Shown piece after piece: positions 48,702-57,284 of a DNA stretch of 57,485 nucleotides (positions are counted from its first letter, which is position 1; every line of letters begins with the position of its first letter). A model generated the notes under the pieces. It did no database searches. It saw only the letters and a list, made by a program, of their open reading frames with translations, and was not told the origin of the DNA. This DNA is from Methylophaga muralis (lineage in GTDB: Bacteria; Pseudomonadota; Gammaproteobacteria; Nitrosococcales; Methylophagaceae): assembly GCF_001720165.1 (NCBI RefSeq), contig NZ_MCRI01000015.1:1-57485 (forward strand), read 5' to 3'. The position numbers and the translations under genes were made by a program.

Positions 48702-49748
48702 CTATTCAGCTTTTGGACTGAGCTTTTGCGCCGTTTTGATTGGGGTGGGAGCCCCATTGTTGTACATATAGCTGGCGAAAACTTCGCTGCATTTCTGCCA
48801 GCTATTTTCACGAGCAAAAACAATACAATCATTTTTTTGCAGATTCAGCGCATTCAATGCCGCTTGTTGCAGGTCCCAATCGAGCTCTCCGGTTTGGCCC
48901 TTAATGACAATATCTTTTGGGCCGGTCACTGGAAAAGCTGCTACCGGAAGCCCACAGGCCATCGCTTCCAAAATTACCAATCCAAAGGTATCTGTCTTAC
49001 TGGGAAACACAAATACATCACCCCCAGATAAATAAGCTGCAAGCTCCTCGGCATATTTGGCCCCAGTAAACAATACTTTGGGATAACGTTTTTGCAGCGT
49101 TTCCAAATCGGGACCATCACCAATCACCACTTTGCTGCCCGGCAACTGCAGATCCAGAAATGCTTCAATGTTTTTTTCAACGGCCACTCGGCCCATGTTA
49201 ATAAAAATCGGGCGAGGCAAATCATATTCGATGGCAATATCCGCTTTAAATATTTGGGTATCTACACCGCGTCCCCACACGTAAACATCCCGAAACCCAT
49301 AGTGCTGCAGACGTTGCTGTTGTGAAATGGTCGGTACTAAGGTTCGTGCAGCTGGCCGATGAAAGCGTCGTAACCACGCGTAACTCCAACTCAGTGGTAT
49401 CGGTAAACGTAGTCGTAAATATTCAGGAAATTGGGTATGAAATGAAGTGGTGAAACGAATTTCATTGCGTAAACACCAACGTCTTGCGGCCATTCCCAAC
49501 GGGCCTTCAGTCGCGATGTGCACTGCATCAGCCCGCAAATTTTCCAACATATTGGCAAGTTTTCGATAAGGCAGTAAAGCTAAACGAATAGACGGATATG
49601 TAGGGCAGGGAATGGTTTTAAAATTCAGTGGGGTGATCATGATCACCTCATAGCCCATCTCTAAAAGATGATCACGTGTTTTGCCCAAGGTGCGCACAAC
49701 ACCATTGACCTGAGGCTCCCAGGCATCAGTCACAATCACTAATTTCAT
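48702..49748 (-). CDS. GT4-family glycosyltransferase, candidate Agt (glycolipid synthase)
   Basis: 348 residues with a GT-B fold. The N-terminus is VIVTDAWEPQVNGVVRTLG. In the middle are HIATEGPLGMAARRWC and TSFHTQFPEYLR; the donor site is VFPSKTDTFGLVILEAMACGLPVAA (E-x7-E). Its ATG overlaps the TAA of the metallophosphoesterase (TAATG). The pairing matches the plcP-agt gene pair, where Agt glycosylates diacylglycerol to replace phospholipids under phosphate limitation. Sugar specificity cannot be read, and another lipid or envelope glycosyltransferase is possible. Confidence 0.75.
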   Translation of the reverse strand: MKLVIVTDAWEPQVNGVVRTLGKTRDHLLEMGYEVIMITPLNFKTIPCPTYPSIRLALLPYRKLANMLENLRADAVHIATEGPLGMAARRWCLRNEIRFTTSFHTQFPEYLRLRLPIPLSWSYAWLRRFHRPAARTLVPTISQQQRLQHYGFRDVYVWGRGVDTQIFKADIAIEYDLPRPIFINMGRVAVEKNIEAFLDLQLPGSKVVIGDGPDLETLQKRYPKVLFTGAKYAEELAAYLSGGDVFVFPSKTDTFGLVILEAMACGLPVAAFPVTGPKDIVIKGQTGELDWDLQQAALNALNLQKNDCIVFARENSWQKCSEVFASYMYNNGAPTPIKTAQKLSPKAE

Positions 49749-50542
49749 TAAGCGGCTTTTGCTATCAAAACTTGCTCATTAAACAGTTCTGCCCAGGGAA
49801 TAATTTCCATCTGGCCATTCGAGTGTTCAACTAAAGCTGTACAACTTTCTACCCAGTCACCGCAGTTGTAATAATCGATGTTCTGAATACGGGTAATTTC
49901 GGCTCGGTGAATATGGCCGCAGACTACGCCATCAACACCTTGTTTAGCCGCTTCATGCGCCACAGCTTCTTCAAAATTACTGATGTATTGCACCGCATTT
50001 TTTACTTTGTGTTTCAAAAATGCCGCCAGTGACCAGTAAGTAAACCCCATCTTACGACGGAAATAATTTACCCAGCGGTTGGCTCTAAGTAAAAACTCAT
50101 ACAGCCGGCTGCCAATTTTGGCCAGCATCGGCGATATTTTCACCACGCTATCAAATTGATCACCGTGAATAATCAGCAATTTTCGTTTGTCAGCGGTGGT
50201 GTGAATGATTTCATTGTGAATTTGAACGTTACCGAACACAGCACCATCATAATCCCGCAGAATCTCATCATGGTTGCCGGGGACGAAGATGACCTTGGTA
50301 TTGTGTTTGGCTTTACCCAGCAACGTACGAACGACGTTATTATGTTCCTGAGGCCAGTACATGCGCTTTTTCATTTCCCAGACGTCGATAATATCGCCGA
50401 CCAGATAAAGATATTCGCATTCCACATTATGTAAAAAGTTAAGGAGGAGTTCTGCACTGCATCCTCGGAAGCCAAGATGAATATCCGATATGAACACGGT
50501 GCGAACTTTCAGCTTTTGCTTGTGACTTAGTTGTGTTTGCAT
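49748..50542 (-). CDS. PlcP-like metallophosphoesterase
   Basis: 264 residues. Two-metal phosphoesterase motifs occur in order: SDIHLGFRG (DxH), GDIID, PGNHDE, HGDQFD and CGHIH. The flanking segments, especially GFTYWSLAAFLKHKVKNAV, ISNFEEAVAHEA and NCGDWVESCTALVEH, fit PlcP, a phospholipase C that converts phosphatidylglycerol to diacylglycerol. Automatic annotation would often call this UDP-2,3-diacylglucosamine diphosphatase (LpxH-like), to which PlcP is related. ATG 50542 is preferred; GTG 50557 is in frame. A PhoB-box-like promoter lies upstream. Confidence 0.75.
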   Translation of the reverse strand: MQTQLSHKQKLKVRTVFISDIHLGFRGCSAELLLNFLHNVECEYLYLVGDIIDVWEMKKRMYWPQEHNNVVRTLLGKAKHNTKVIFVPGNHDEILRDYDGAVFGNVQIHNEIIHTTADKRKLLIIHGDQFDSVVKISPMLAKIGSRLYEFLLRANRWVNYFRRKMGFTYWSLAAFLKHKVKNAVQYISNFEEAVAHEAAKQGVDGVVCGHIHRAEITRIQNIDYYNCGDWVESCTALVEHSNGQMEIIPWAELFNEQVLIAKAA

Positions 50543-50584
50543 AAGGCACTCATTCACTTAAAATTCTGAGCGAACCTTATCTAT

Positions 50585-50629
50585 ATGATATTGCAGTGTG
50601 ATGACTGTTTTGTTGCGTTACCATGACAG
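50585..50629 (-). promoter_or_regulatory. PhoB-box-like promoter of the plcP/agt pair
   Basis: On minus, CTGTCAT (50629-50623) and CAGTCAT (50607-50601) are in the same orientation, 22 bases apart, two 11-base Pho-box periods. The middle heptad is poor. Ten bases after the second repeat is TATCAT (50590-50585), a -10-like element at the usual distance for PhoB-activated promoters. The gene start at 50542 follows. Confidence 0.55.
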
Positions 50630-50681
50630 TAACTTCAAACGCCATACTGCGGGCGATACCGAACTTAATCAGGACATAATT

Positions 50682-52720
50682 ATGAGCAACCCATTATTGG
50701 AAAATCACCGTTTACCGCCATTTTCCGCAATTAAAGCCGAGCATGTTGAGCCCGCAATTGATCATGCGTTGAGCACCGCTCGCAATAAAATCGACACTAT
50801 TTTAAGTACGCTGTCAGAGCCAACATGGGAAACATTAGTGCATCCGATGGAAGAAATGGACGCACTGATCGACAGTGTCTGGTCGCCAGTCAGCCATATG
50901 AATTCAGTCGTGAATTCCGAAGAGTTGCGTCAGGCATACAATGCCTGCCTGCCAAAGCTCAGCGAATTTTCCACTGAACTGGGTCAGAATGAAACGCTGT
51001 ATCAAGCCTATAAAGCCATTGCCGAAGGCACTGAGTATCAGAAATTGGATACGGCACAGAAAAAAGTCATTGATAACGCCGTTCGTGATTTTCGTTTATC
51101 CGGTGTTGAATTAGATCAGGCCAAGCGTGATGAATTTAAAAAGTTGTCGCAGCAGATGACCGAACGCACCGCCAAGTTTGAAGAAAACCTGCTGGATGCC
51201 ACCCACGCATGGCGCAAGCTGATCACTGACGAATCTTTATTATCCGGTTTGCCACCATCCACTATTGAAATGGCTGAGCAAATGGCTAAACGTGAAGGTG
51301 AAGAAGGCTGGTTGTTTACCCTGGATTTCCCATCCTACATGCCAGTCATGTCTTACGCCGATAATCGTGAGTTGCGTGAGGAAATGTATACCGCGTTTGC
51401 CACCAAGGCTTCTGATCAAGGTCCGCATGCAGGTAAATGGGATAACACCCAGGTGATGCTGGATATCCTGAATCTGCGTCATCAACTGGCGAATCTGCTG
51501 GGGTTTGCCAACCATGCAGAGCGTTCATTGGCGACCAAAATGGCCCAGTCACCGCAGCAGGTTTTAGACTTTTTGCAAGATTTGGCAAAGCGGTCTAAAC
51601 CGATTGCCGAAAATGAATATGCCGAATTACGTGCCTTTGCCAAAGTCACCGCTGATCAAGGTCAGCTGGAAGCCTGGGATGTGACCTATTTTGCTGAGAA
51701 ATTGCGTCAGCAGCGATATTCGATTTCACAGGAAGAATTAAAACCGTATTTCCCGGAAGACAAAGTGGTCAGTGGGCTGTTTGCGTGGTGAATCGTTTAT
51801 ACGGTCTGGATATTCGGGAACGTCATGATGTGGATGTCTGGCATAAAGATGTACGTTTTTTTGAGATTGTCGCCGAGGATGGCAGCGTTCGTGCTCAGTT
51901 CTATCTTGATTTATATGCCCGTCAGCATAAACGTGGCGGTGCGTGGATGGATGAATGTAAAGCACGCCGTCGTACCGCCGACGGTATTGAAATTCCAGTG
52001 GCGTTTTTGACCTGTAACTTCTCTGAGCCCGTCGGTGATAAACCGGCTTTGTTCACTCATGATGAAGTGACCACGTTATTCCATGAATTCGGACATGGTC
52101 TACATCATATGCTCACCAAAATTGAATATGCCGGAGTATCGGGTATTAATGGTGTGGCGTGGGATGCGGTCGAATTACCAAGTCAGTTTATGGAAAACTG
52201 GTGCTGGGAACGTGAGGCACTGGATTTGATTTCCGGGCATTACCAAACCGGTGAAAAACTGCCTGATGAACTGTTCGATAAAATGATTGCAGCGCGTAAC
52301 TTCCAGTCGGCGATGATGATGTTACGTCAGCTGGAATTCTCGTTATTCGATTTCCGTCTGCATCTGGAATTTAATCCAAATGAGCCGAATCAGGTCGAGA
52401 AAATTCTTGAACAGGTTCGTGATGAAGTTACTGTGGTCAAACCGCCCAAATTCAATCGCTTTGCGCACAGTTTTGCCCATATCTTTGCTGGCGGTTATGC
52501 CGCAGGCTATTACAGCTATAAATGGGCCGAAGTGTTGTCTGCTGATGCGTTTTCTAAATTTGAAGAGAAAGGCATTTTTGATCGGCAAACTGGTCTGGAA
52601 TTCCTTGAGGCTATTCTGGAGCAAGGCGGTAGCCGCGAACCGATGGAACTGTTTATCGAATTCCGTGGCCGTGAGCCGCAGATTGATGCGCTGTTAAGAC
52701 ATACTGGCATTGCTGCATAA
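50682..52720 (+). CDS. prlC: Oligopeptidase A (M3 family), frame broken by one missing base
   Basis: A cytoplasmic zinc peptidase that degrades oligopeptides and cleaved signal peptides. ATG 50682 (AGGA eight bases upstream) begins MSNPLLENHRLPPFSAIKAEHV. The frame stops at 51789-51791 after GLFAW, and the rest continues from 51785 as VNRLYGLDIRERHDVDVWH. One extra G at 51783-51786 gives GLFAVVNRLYG, the family sequence. The zinc site LFHEFGHGLHHML is intact. The restored length is about 679 residues, as in E. coli. No other damage is seen, so a base-calling error is likely. Confidence 0.93.
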
Positions 52721-52723
52721 ACA

Positions 52724-52750
52724 AAAAAAGGGCCGAAAGGCCCTTTTTTA
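52724..52750. terminator. Bidirectional terminator between prlC and the next gene
   Basis: AAAAAAGGGCC (52724-52734), GAAA tetraloop, GGCCCTTTTTT (52739-52749). Confidence 0.93.
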
Positions 52751-52771
52751 TAAAACACAGTTGTCTTAATT

Positions 52772-53188
52772 TTATGAGTTCATACACATTTGCACAGATT
52801 CCTGAGCATTGGTAATCATCATCGTTGCTCTATCTTTAGACAGCTTGCCTGTTTCAATATCTTGCAGCAGCTCTTGATTTAACGCATATGTCGTCTCAGC
52901 GATATCAGCGCCTTCGGCTACCGGCATAATCGCTTTATCACGATAGTTTTCTGGGAACTGGCTTAATGCCACGAACTGACATTCTGCCATTTTAGCGACA
53001 TAAGCAGTTGCTTCAGCATCAACGGCGCCAGCAGTCATTTCTGGTCTGTCAGCACTTAACTGTTGTACAACCAGTGGTTTTAATTGTGTGGTGTAATTGT
53101 TTTTATAATTTTCTTTATCCTGATCATCAATTGCCACAGCCAGCTGCGCTGCGAAAATGAAAGGCAACGCGAGTAATAATTTCTTCAT
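52772..53188 (-). CDS. Small periplasmic protein, function unknown
   Basis: 138 residues with a clear signal peptide (MKKLLLALPFIFAAQLAVA). The mature part is helical, acidic, and has two cysteines (MAECQF and VQMCMNS) that could form a disulfide. I do not recognise the family. It stands alone with its own intergenic regions. Confidence 0.75.
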   Translation of the reverse strand: MKKLLLALPFIFAAQLAVAIDDQDKENYKNNYTTQLKPLVVQQLSADRPEMTAGAVDAEATAYVAKMAECQFVALSQFPENYRDKAIMPVAEGADIAETTYALNQELLQDIETGKLSKDRATMMITNAQESVQMCMNS

Positions 53189-53346
53189 TTTATATCTCTC
53201 TAAAAGTGAGCCAGATAAAGCATCAGACTTTCAATCTCAGACTTTAAACTGGCCTATATCAATTTCTTGTGAACTGCGGAGGATTCAGAAAACTGGTTCC
53301 CGAGCACAACCCCGTTACAGCTTTACACAGTAATGGGATTAAAAGC

Positions 53347-53373
53347 AAAAGAGCACTGAAGTGCTCTTTTATT
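53347..53373 (-). terminator. Terminator of the DksA-type gene
   Basis: AAAAGAGCAC (53347-53356), TGAA, GTGCTCTTTT (53361-53370). Confidence 0.88.
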
Positions 53374-53391
53374 TATATTCATAATGAAAGA

Positions 53392-53658
53392 CTAGCGCAG
53401 CTGACTATCTTTACTGCCACGTCGATTAAACAGATTGAACGCTTTGTTTTCTTTGTCGACAATTTCCTGACAAGTCACACACAGGCGAACACCTGGAACC
53501 GCCTCACGCCTTGCCTGGGGGATTTCTTTTTCGCACTCTTCACAATGCGTCAGACTTTCGCCTTTTGGCAAACGAGAACGAGCCTGTTGAATACCATCTT
53601 CAACACTGGCATCTATCTGATCCTGAACTGCGCCATCTCGAGACCAACCTCCAGCCAT
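53392..53658 (-). CDS. DksA/TraR-type C4 zinc-finger protein (YbiI-like)
   Basis: 88 residues from ATG 53658 with GGAGG five bases upstream. The zinc finger is HCEECEKEIPQARREAVPG followed by LCVTCQ, a C-x2-C-x17-C-x2-C pattern. It lacks the long coiled coil of DksA, so it matches the short YbiI-like class, whose role is not known. Confidence 0.88.
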   Translation of the reverse strand: MAGGWSRDGAVQDQIDASVEDGIQQARSRLPKGESLTHCEECEKEIPQARREAVPGVRLCVTCQEIVDKENKAFNLFNRRGSKDSQLR

Positions 53659-53937
53659 AGCAACCTCCAACCTGCTGTTTTCACAGTTTTATTTAACAAT
53701 TGTAAAACTAATATTGGGCTGATTAGATTAAAAAGCAAGCTAATAAATTGTTGTATGAAAATTAAACTTAATAGGTATTGTGCCTTTTAGCTGAAAATGT
53801 CACTGTTAGCGCCAAGTGATATAAGCAAATCACTCAAAAAGTTTCGGGTCAGCCATAGATGACTTCAGCTTAGCAACGGGGCGAAAACTGTAAGGATGCA
53901 GGCTGCGTAGTGTCGTTCGGATGGATATGCAGACGAA

Positions 53938-55950
53938 ATGGACAATAAAGATATTTCAACGTTACACGCCTCATGTATTCGCTTTATGCCGTTAGTAACG
54001 CAATACAATCACACGTTTCTTTCACTTGGAGAATGGTGGCAGAAGGTCACGCTCATCGGCAAAATCAATAGTCATTCTGTGACGCCAACGTTGATTGACG
54101 ATATGGAGGTAACACGGCGACACTTCAAAGAGTTGCAAGCCAATCTTATCAATAATCTGGTGAAGGAGAATATCCGTAAACTGGAGTTAGAATGCAGTGC
54201 GCGGGCCCAGGTCGCCATTGATATCCTGATCCGCAATTTGTTTGAACGTACTGCAGACGTGGGTTTCCTTGCCACCGACGATGATATTCGTACCTTTCTG
54301 CGTGAATCCACCCCGACTGAGCAGCAACATCAGGCCATTGTTGATCGCCTTCATGAATACACCACCAAATACAGTGTCTATGACGAGATTTTGATTCTCG
54401 ATACAAAAGGGCGTGTCCGAGTAAATCTTGATGAGACTAACCAAGTTGTAAGCAGTAACGATCCGTTGATTCGAGAAACTCTGGAAACCACTCAGCCTTA
54501 TATTGAAACATTTCGCCGTTCCAATCTTCAATCCGGGCGTCGGGCTGCACATATTTTCTCGGCACCTATTCGAGATGATGAACGGCATGGTGGCAATTTG
54601 TTGGGTGTGCTCTGCCTGTGTTTTAGATTTGAAGATGAAGTAAACGGCATTTTCGCAAATCTGGTCGGCGAGGATGAAATAATCGCCATCCTCGATCAAA
54701 ACAATCGGGTGATAAGTAGCAGTAACGAACAGATTCTGCCATTTGGTTACCGGGTCAGTGGCTCAGGTCAAAGCGGAATCAATTTCATTGAACTGGAAGA
54801 GCAGAATTTCCTGTCTCATCAAAACAAAACCAAAGGTTACCAAGGCTATAACGGACTCAATTGGCTTGGGCTTATCTTACGGCCAGTGCAAAAAGCGTTT
54901 GCAGAAAAAAGCGCTGCTACTAAAAGTGATGCCGTTCAATTACAGCGCTCAAGCATCTTTTCCAAGACCCTGCAAAATATTGCCTACCGTGCCGAACGGG
55001 TGGTGGATGATTTAAGTCTGGTAGTTCTCAATGGGCAGATTGTTTCTGCCAAGCGCAATGCTATTGAATTCATGCCAGTGCTGGAAGAAATCCGCACTAT
55101 CGGTTATCGCACCAAAGGCGTGTTTGATGAATCGATAGACGATCTTTGCAACACCGTCGTCAGTTCTTTACTCAGTGACGTGCAGTTTCAGGCATTTCTC
55201 GCAGTCGACATTATGGATCGCAATCTTTATGAACGCGCCAATGATGTTCGTTGGTGGGCACTTACATCTTGTTTTCGTGAAATTTTGGCTCAACCGTTAC
55301 GCAGTCATCAGGATGATGCAACCCTGGCGAGCGTACTTGAGTACATCAATGGTCTTTATACGGTTTACACCAACCTGATGTTATTCGATAGCAACGGCAC
55401 AATCGTCGCGGTTTCCAATATCGATGAAAACCATTTAATCGGCCAAACCATGCCCGATCAGGCGGTGATTAAAAAAACTCTCGCTGTCTCAGATTCCAAG
55501 CACTATACCGTTTCACCATTTGCCGCTACGCCTCTGTATAACGGCCAACACACATATCTTTATCTGACCTCCATACGAGCGCCTCATAACAATAAAACTG
55601 TTGGCGGAATCTGCGTGGTCTTCGATGGCAAACCCGAATTTCTAGCGATGTTACAAGACTCATTACCGCGAGATAATAATCATCAGATCCTCAGCGGAGC
55701 CTTTGGTCTGTTCACCGATCGGCACGGTTTAATTATTGCCAGCACCAAACCCGATTTATTACCTGGACAAACATTGCAGCTCGAAAGCCACTTTTTTCAA
55801 CTGGAAAATGGTCAGCGTGATTCGGTAATTTTGCAATATAACGGCGATCAATATGCTGTAGGTGCTGCTATGTCAAAAGGCTATCGTGAGTATAAAACGA
55901 CCGGGGATTATCAGAATGATGTGTTGGCGTTGATTTTTGTACCAGTGTGA
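53938..55950 (+). CDS. Soluble protein with two Cache-like halves
   Basis: 670 residues without signal peptide or membrane helix. Two copies of one unit are visible. The first has IRNLFERTADVGFLATDDDI then YTTKYSVYDEILILDTKGRVRVNLD (about 95-170). The second has MDRNLYERANDVRWWALTS then INGLYTVYTNLMLFDSNGTIVAVSN (about 425-500). Each is followed by a sensor-like beta region. Cache domains normally sit outside the membrane in receptors; here no transporter, kinase or methyl-accepting domain follows. The frame ends at YQNDVLALIFVPV, where a partner domain could once have been attached. Role unknown; a signalling or chemotaxis link is speculation. Confidence 0.7.
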   Translation: MDNKDISTLHASCIRFMPLVTQYNHTFLSLGEWWQKVTLIGKINSHSVTPTLIDDMEVTRRHFKELQANLINNLVKENIRKLELECSARAQVAIDILIRNLFERTADVGFLATDDDIRTFLRESTPTEQQHQAIVDRLHEYTTKYSVYDEILILDTKGRVRVNLDETNQVVSSNDPLIRETLETTQPYIETFRRSNLQSGRRAAHIFSAPIRDDERHGGNLLGVLCLCFRFEDEVNGIFANLVGEDEIIAILDQNNRVISSSNEQILPFGYRVSGSGQSGINFIELEEQNFLSHQNKTKGYQGYNGLNWLGLILRPVQKAFAEKSAATKSDAVQLQRSSIFSKTLQNIAYRAERVVDDLSLVVLNGQIVSAKRNAIEFMPVLEEIRTIGYRTKGVFDESIDDLCNTVVSSLLSDVQFQAFLAVDIMDRNLYERANDVRWWALTSCFREILAQPLRSHQDDATLASVLEYINGLYTVYTNLMLFDSNGTIVAVSNIDENHLIGQTMPDQAVIKKTLAVSDSKHYTVSPFAATPLYNGQHTYLYLTSIRAPHNNKTVGGICVVFDGKPEFLAMLQDSLPRDNNHQILSGAFGLFTDRHGLIIASTKPDLLPGQTLQLESHFFQLENGQRDSVILQYNGDQYAVGAAMSKGYREYKTTGDYQNDVLALIFVPV

Positions 55951-55970
55951 GTGGGGTTTTGGTTTCGATG

Positions 55971-56001
55971 GTAGGTTGGGTTGAATGCAATGAAACCCAA
56001 C
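55971..56001 (+). repeat. REP-like palindrome, copy 1
   Basis: GTTGGGTT (55975-55982) and AACCCAAC (55994-56001) flank an 11-base loop. A diverged second copy, with the same GTAGGTTG start and AACCCAACAAT end, is at 57216-57246. Each precedes one plus-strand copy of the long element. Confidence 0.7.
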
Positions 56002-56021
56002 AATCAGAGTTAAATTTTGAT

Positions 56022-56346
56022 TTGGAACGCTGCCGCGGGGCGTTCATTTCTTTTGTTCGCTCACAAATTTGTCTGGAACAAATTTGGACGCCGGAAGCGC
56101 CCGAAGGGTGAGAGGCATGGATGCCTCGAATCAAAAAAACGAACCCTCATTAGATTTTGTTTCGACTTAAAGTCGAGTCAGGGGAATGCGTGCCCATTCC
56201 CCTAACAACCCCAGGGCACCCCATGTGTTGGCCTGCGGCTCCCCGATAAAAATGGTTATCTCAGGGAAATCGAAAAAACTCGCTGCGCTCAGACATTCCG
56301 ATTTCTAATCCTGAAATAACCATTTTTATCGGCAACACAAAAGGGG
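56022..56346 (+). repeat. Long palindromic element, copy A
   Basis: It starts with TGCCGCGGGGCGTTCATTTC. The foot arms are GTTCATTTCTTTTG (56042-56055) and CAAAAAAACGAAC (56132-56144), with extra nested hairpins between them and after them. The main hairpin spans 56219-56346. CCCC/GGGG and GTGTTG/CAACAC pair at the base, with a bulge GCCTGCGGCTCC (56231-56242). A 23-bp arm follows (56243-56265 with 56310-56332, one mismatch), then GAAATCG/CGATTTC (56266-56272 with 56299-56305). The loop contains ACTCGCTGCGCTCAGACA. No gene is seen in 55951-56607; this and copy C fill it. Confidence 0.8.
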
Positions 56347-56383
56347 AATCCACGAGCACCACGCTTGAGTCAATCTCCTCGAT

Positions 56384-56551
56384 GCCCTTATACGAAGCCG
56401 AGCATCGCAGAGCTGGTCGGATCAGCATGACGGCTGTTTGAGCGAAGCGAGTTTCCGTCATGCCCGATCAGATCGAGAAGCGCAGGGAACCCGCAGGGCG
56501 AGTATGGGCTGGCCTTTTTTGGTTCGTTTTTTGGCCACGCAAAAAATGAAC
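56384..56551 (-). repeat. Long palindromic element, copy C (inverted)
   Basis: Read on minus: foot hairpin GTTCATTTTTTG/CAAAAAACGAAC (56551-56540 with 56533-56522), then bulge CCCTGCGGGTTCC. The stem is CCGTCATGC/GCATGACGG, extended by GATC pairs (56420-56433 with 56455-56469), around the loop AAACTCGCTTCGCTCAAACAG. The base of the hairpin pairs GCCC/GGGC and ATAC/GTAT (56384-56393 with 56502-56509). It lies tail to tail with copy A and next to the end of the toxin gene. Confidence 0.8.
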
Positions 56552-56607
56552 AGTGGGCTTCAGTCCGCAAATAAAACCAGGTTTGCTGCACTATGATTTG
56601 TTTCCAT

Positions 56608-56871
56608 TTAATAATGATACCGACAGGAAATAATCGTAATCGCTGAATCCTCGACGGCATAAACCAAGCGATGGGTGTCATCAATCCGTCGTGACCAGAA
56701 ACCGGAGAGGTTTTCTTTTAAGGCTTCCGGTTTGCCGATCCCTTCAAATGGACTTCGCATTACATCGGTGATCAATTTGTTGATTCGGCGTAGTGTTTTT
56801 TTATCCTGACCTTGCCAGTAGAGATAATCTTTCCAAGCCTCGTCAGTCCATGACAATAAGCGTTTAGTCAT
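56608..56871 (-). CDS. yoeB: YoeB-type toxin (ribosome-dependent mRNA interferase)
   Basis: 87 residues. It cleaves mRNA in the ribosomal A site. The sequence has the YoeB pattern SWTDEAWKDYLYWQGQDKK, PFEGIGKPEALKENLSGFWS, RRIDDTHRLVY and the C-terminal SCRYHY. The catalytic Glu, Arg and His-Tyr end are all present. It overlaps the antitoxin gene by eight bases. The tail of the gene faces copy C of the palindromic element. Confidence 0.95.
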   Translation of the reverse strand: MTKRLLSWTDEAWKDYLYWQGQDKKTLRRINKLITDVMRSPFEGIGKPEALKENLSGFWSRRIDDTHRLVYAVEDSAITIISCRYHY

Positions 56872-57118
56872 CCATCAGCTCTCGTGGTTTGGTTTTGCCA
56901 GCTTTGAATTGTTCAATTGATTTATTCAGGTGTTTAACGTTCTCGGGCGAACGCAGTAAATGCACGGTTTCCATCAGGCCGTTGAAGTAGTCCAACGACA
57001 TCACCACCGCATCTTCAGCATCACGGCGGGTAATGATGGTGGTATCGGCGTCGTTCACCACACCATCGAGAATGGTTTTTAAGCTATTTCTGGCTTCAGA
57101 AAATGAGACGATTTTCAT
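56864..57118 (-). CDS. yefM: YefM/Phd-type antitoxin
   Basis: 84 residues from ATG 57118 (AAAGG upstream). The N-terminal Phd-fold DNA-binding region is MKIVSFSEARNSLKTILDGV, with DTTIITRRDAEDAVVMSLDYFNGLMET. The C-terminal toxin-binding tail is charged (KAGKTKPRELMDD). It neutralises YoeB and represses the operon. Upstream TGTACA palindromes match its known operator type. Confidence 0.94.
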   Translation of the reverse strand: MKIVSFSEARNSLKTILDGVVNDADTTIITRRDAEDAVVMSLDYFNGLMETVHLLRSPENVKHLNKSIEQFKAGKTKPRELMDD

Positions 57119-57129
57119 ATCGGCACCTT

Positions 57130-57187
57130 TGTACAATGAGTTGTACAAGTATAGGTGGATGGGGTTACTTGTACAATAAGTTGTTCA
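57130..57187 (-). promoter_or_regulatory. YefM operator region with paired TGTACA sites
   Basis: TGTACA at 57130-57135, 57142-57147 and 57170-57175, and a variant TGTTCA at 57182-57187. They form two pairs, each with 12-base spacing, 40 bases apart. The E. coli yefM-yoeB operator also has TGTACA-core palindromes. The first pair lies between the promoter region and the antitoxin start. Confidence 0.75.
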
Positions 57188-57215
57188 AGTTGTTTGCGTC
57201 AAAAAATTCATTTTG

Positions 57216-57246
57216 GTAGGTTGTGGTTGATCCTGCGAAACCCAAC
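57216..57246 (+). repeat. REP-like palindrome, copy 2
   Basis: GTAGGTTGTGGTT ... AACCCAACAAT, the diverged sister of 55971-56001, again just upstream of a plus-strand long element. The 57119-57485 stretch has no gene; it holds the operators, this repeat and copy B. Confidence 0.65.
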
Positions 57247-57284
57247 AATTGGGCTTTGGAATCTCAACAATTTATTAACTTTAT

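Noticed and set aside
49748..50542. Calling the metallophosphoesterase LpxH
   Set aside because: Flanking sequence and the coupled glycosyltransferase fit PlcP better; the LPS genes here are in other operons.
56261..56684. Open frames of 60-100 codons on minus within the repeat region
   Set aside because: They run through the palindromic arms and the toxin's other frames, have no ribosome site or family pattern, and are explained by the repeats.
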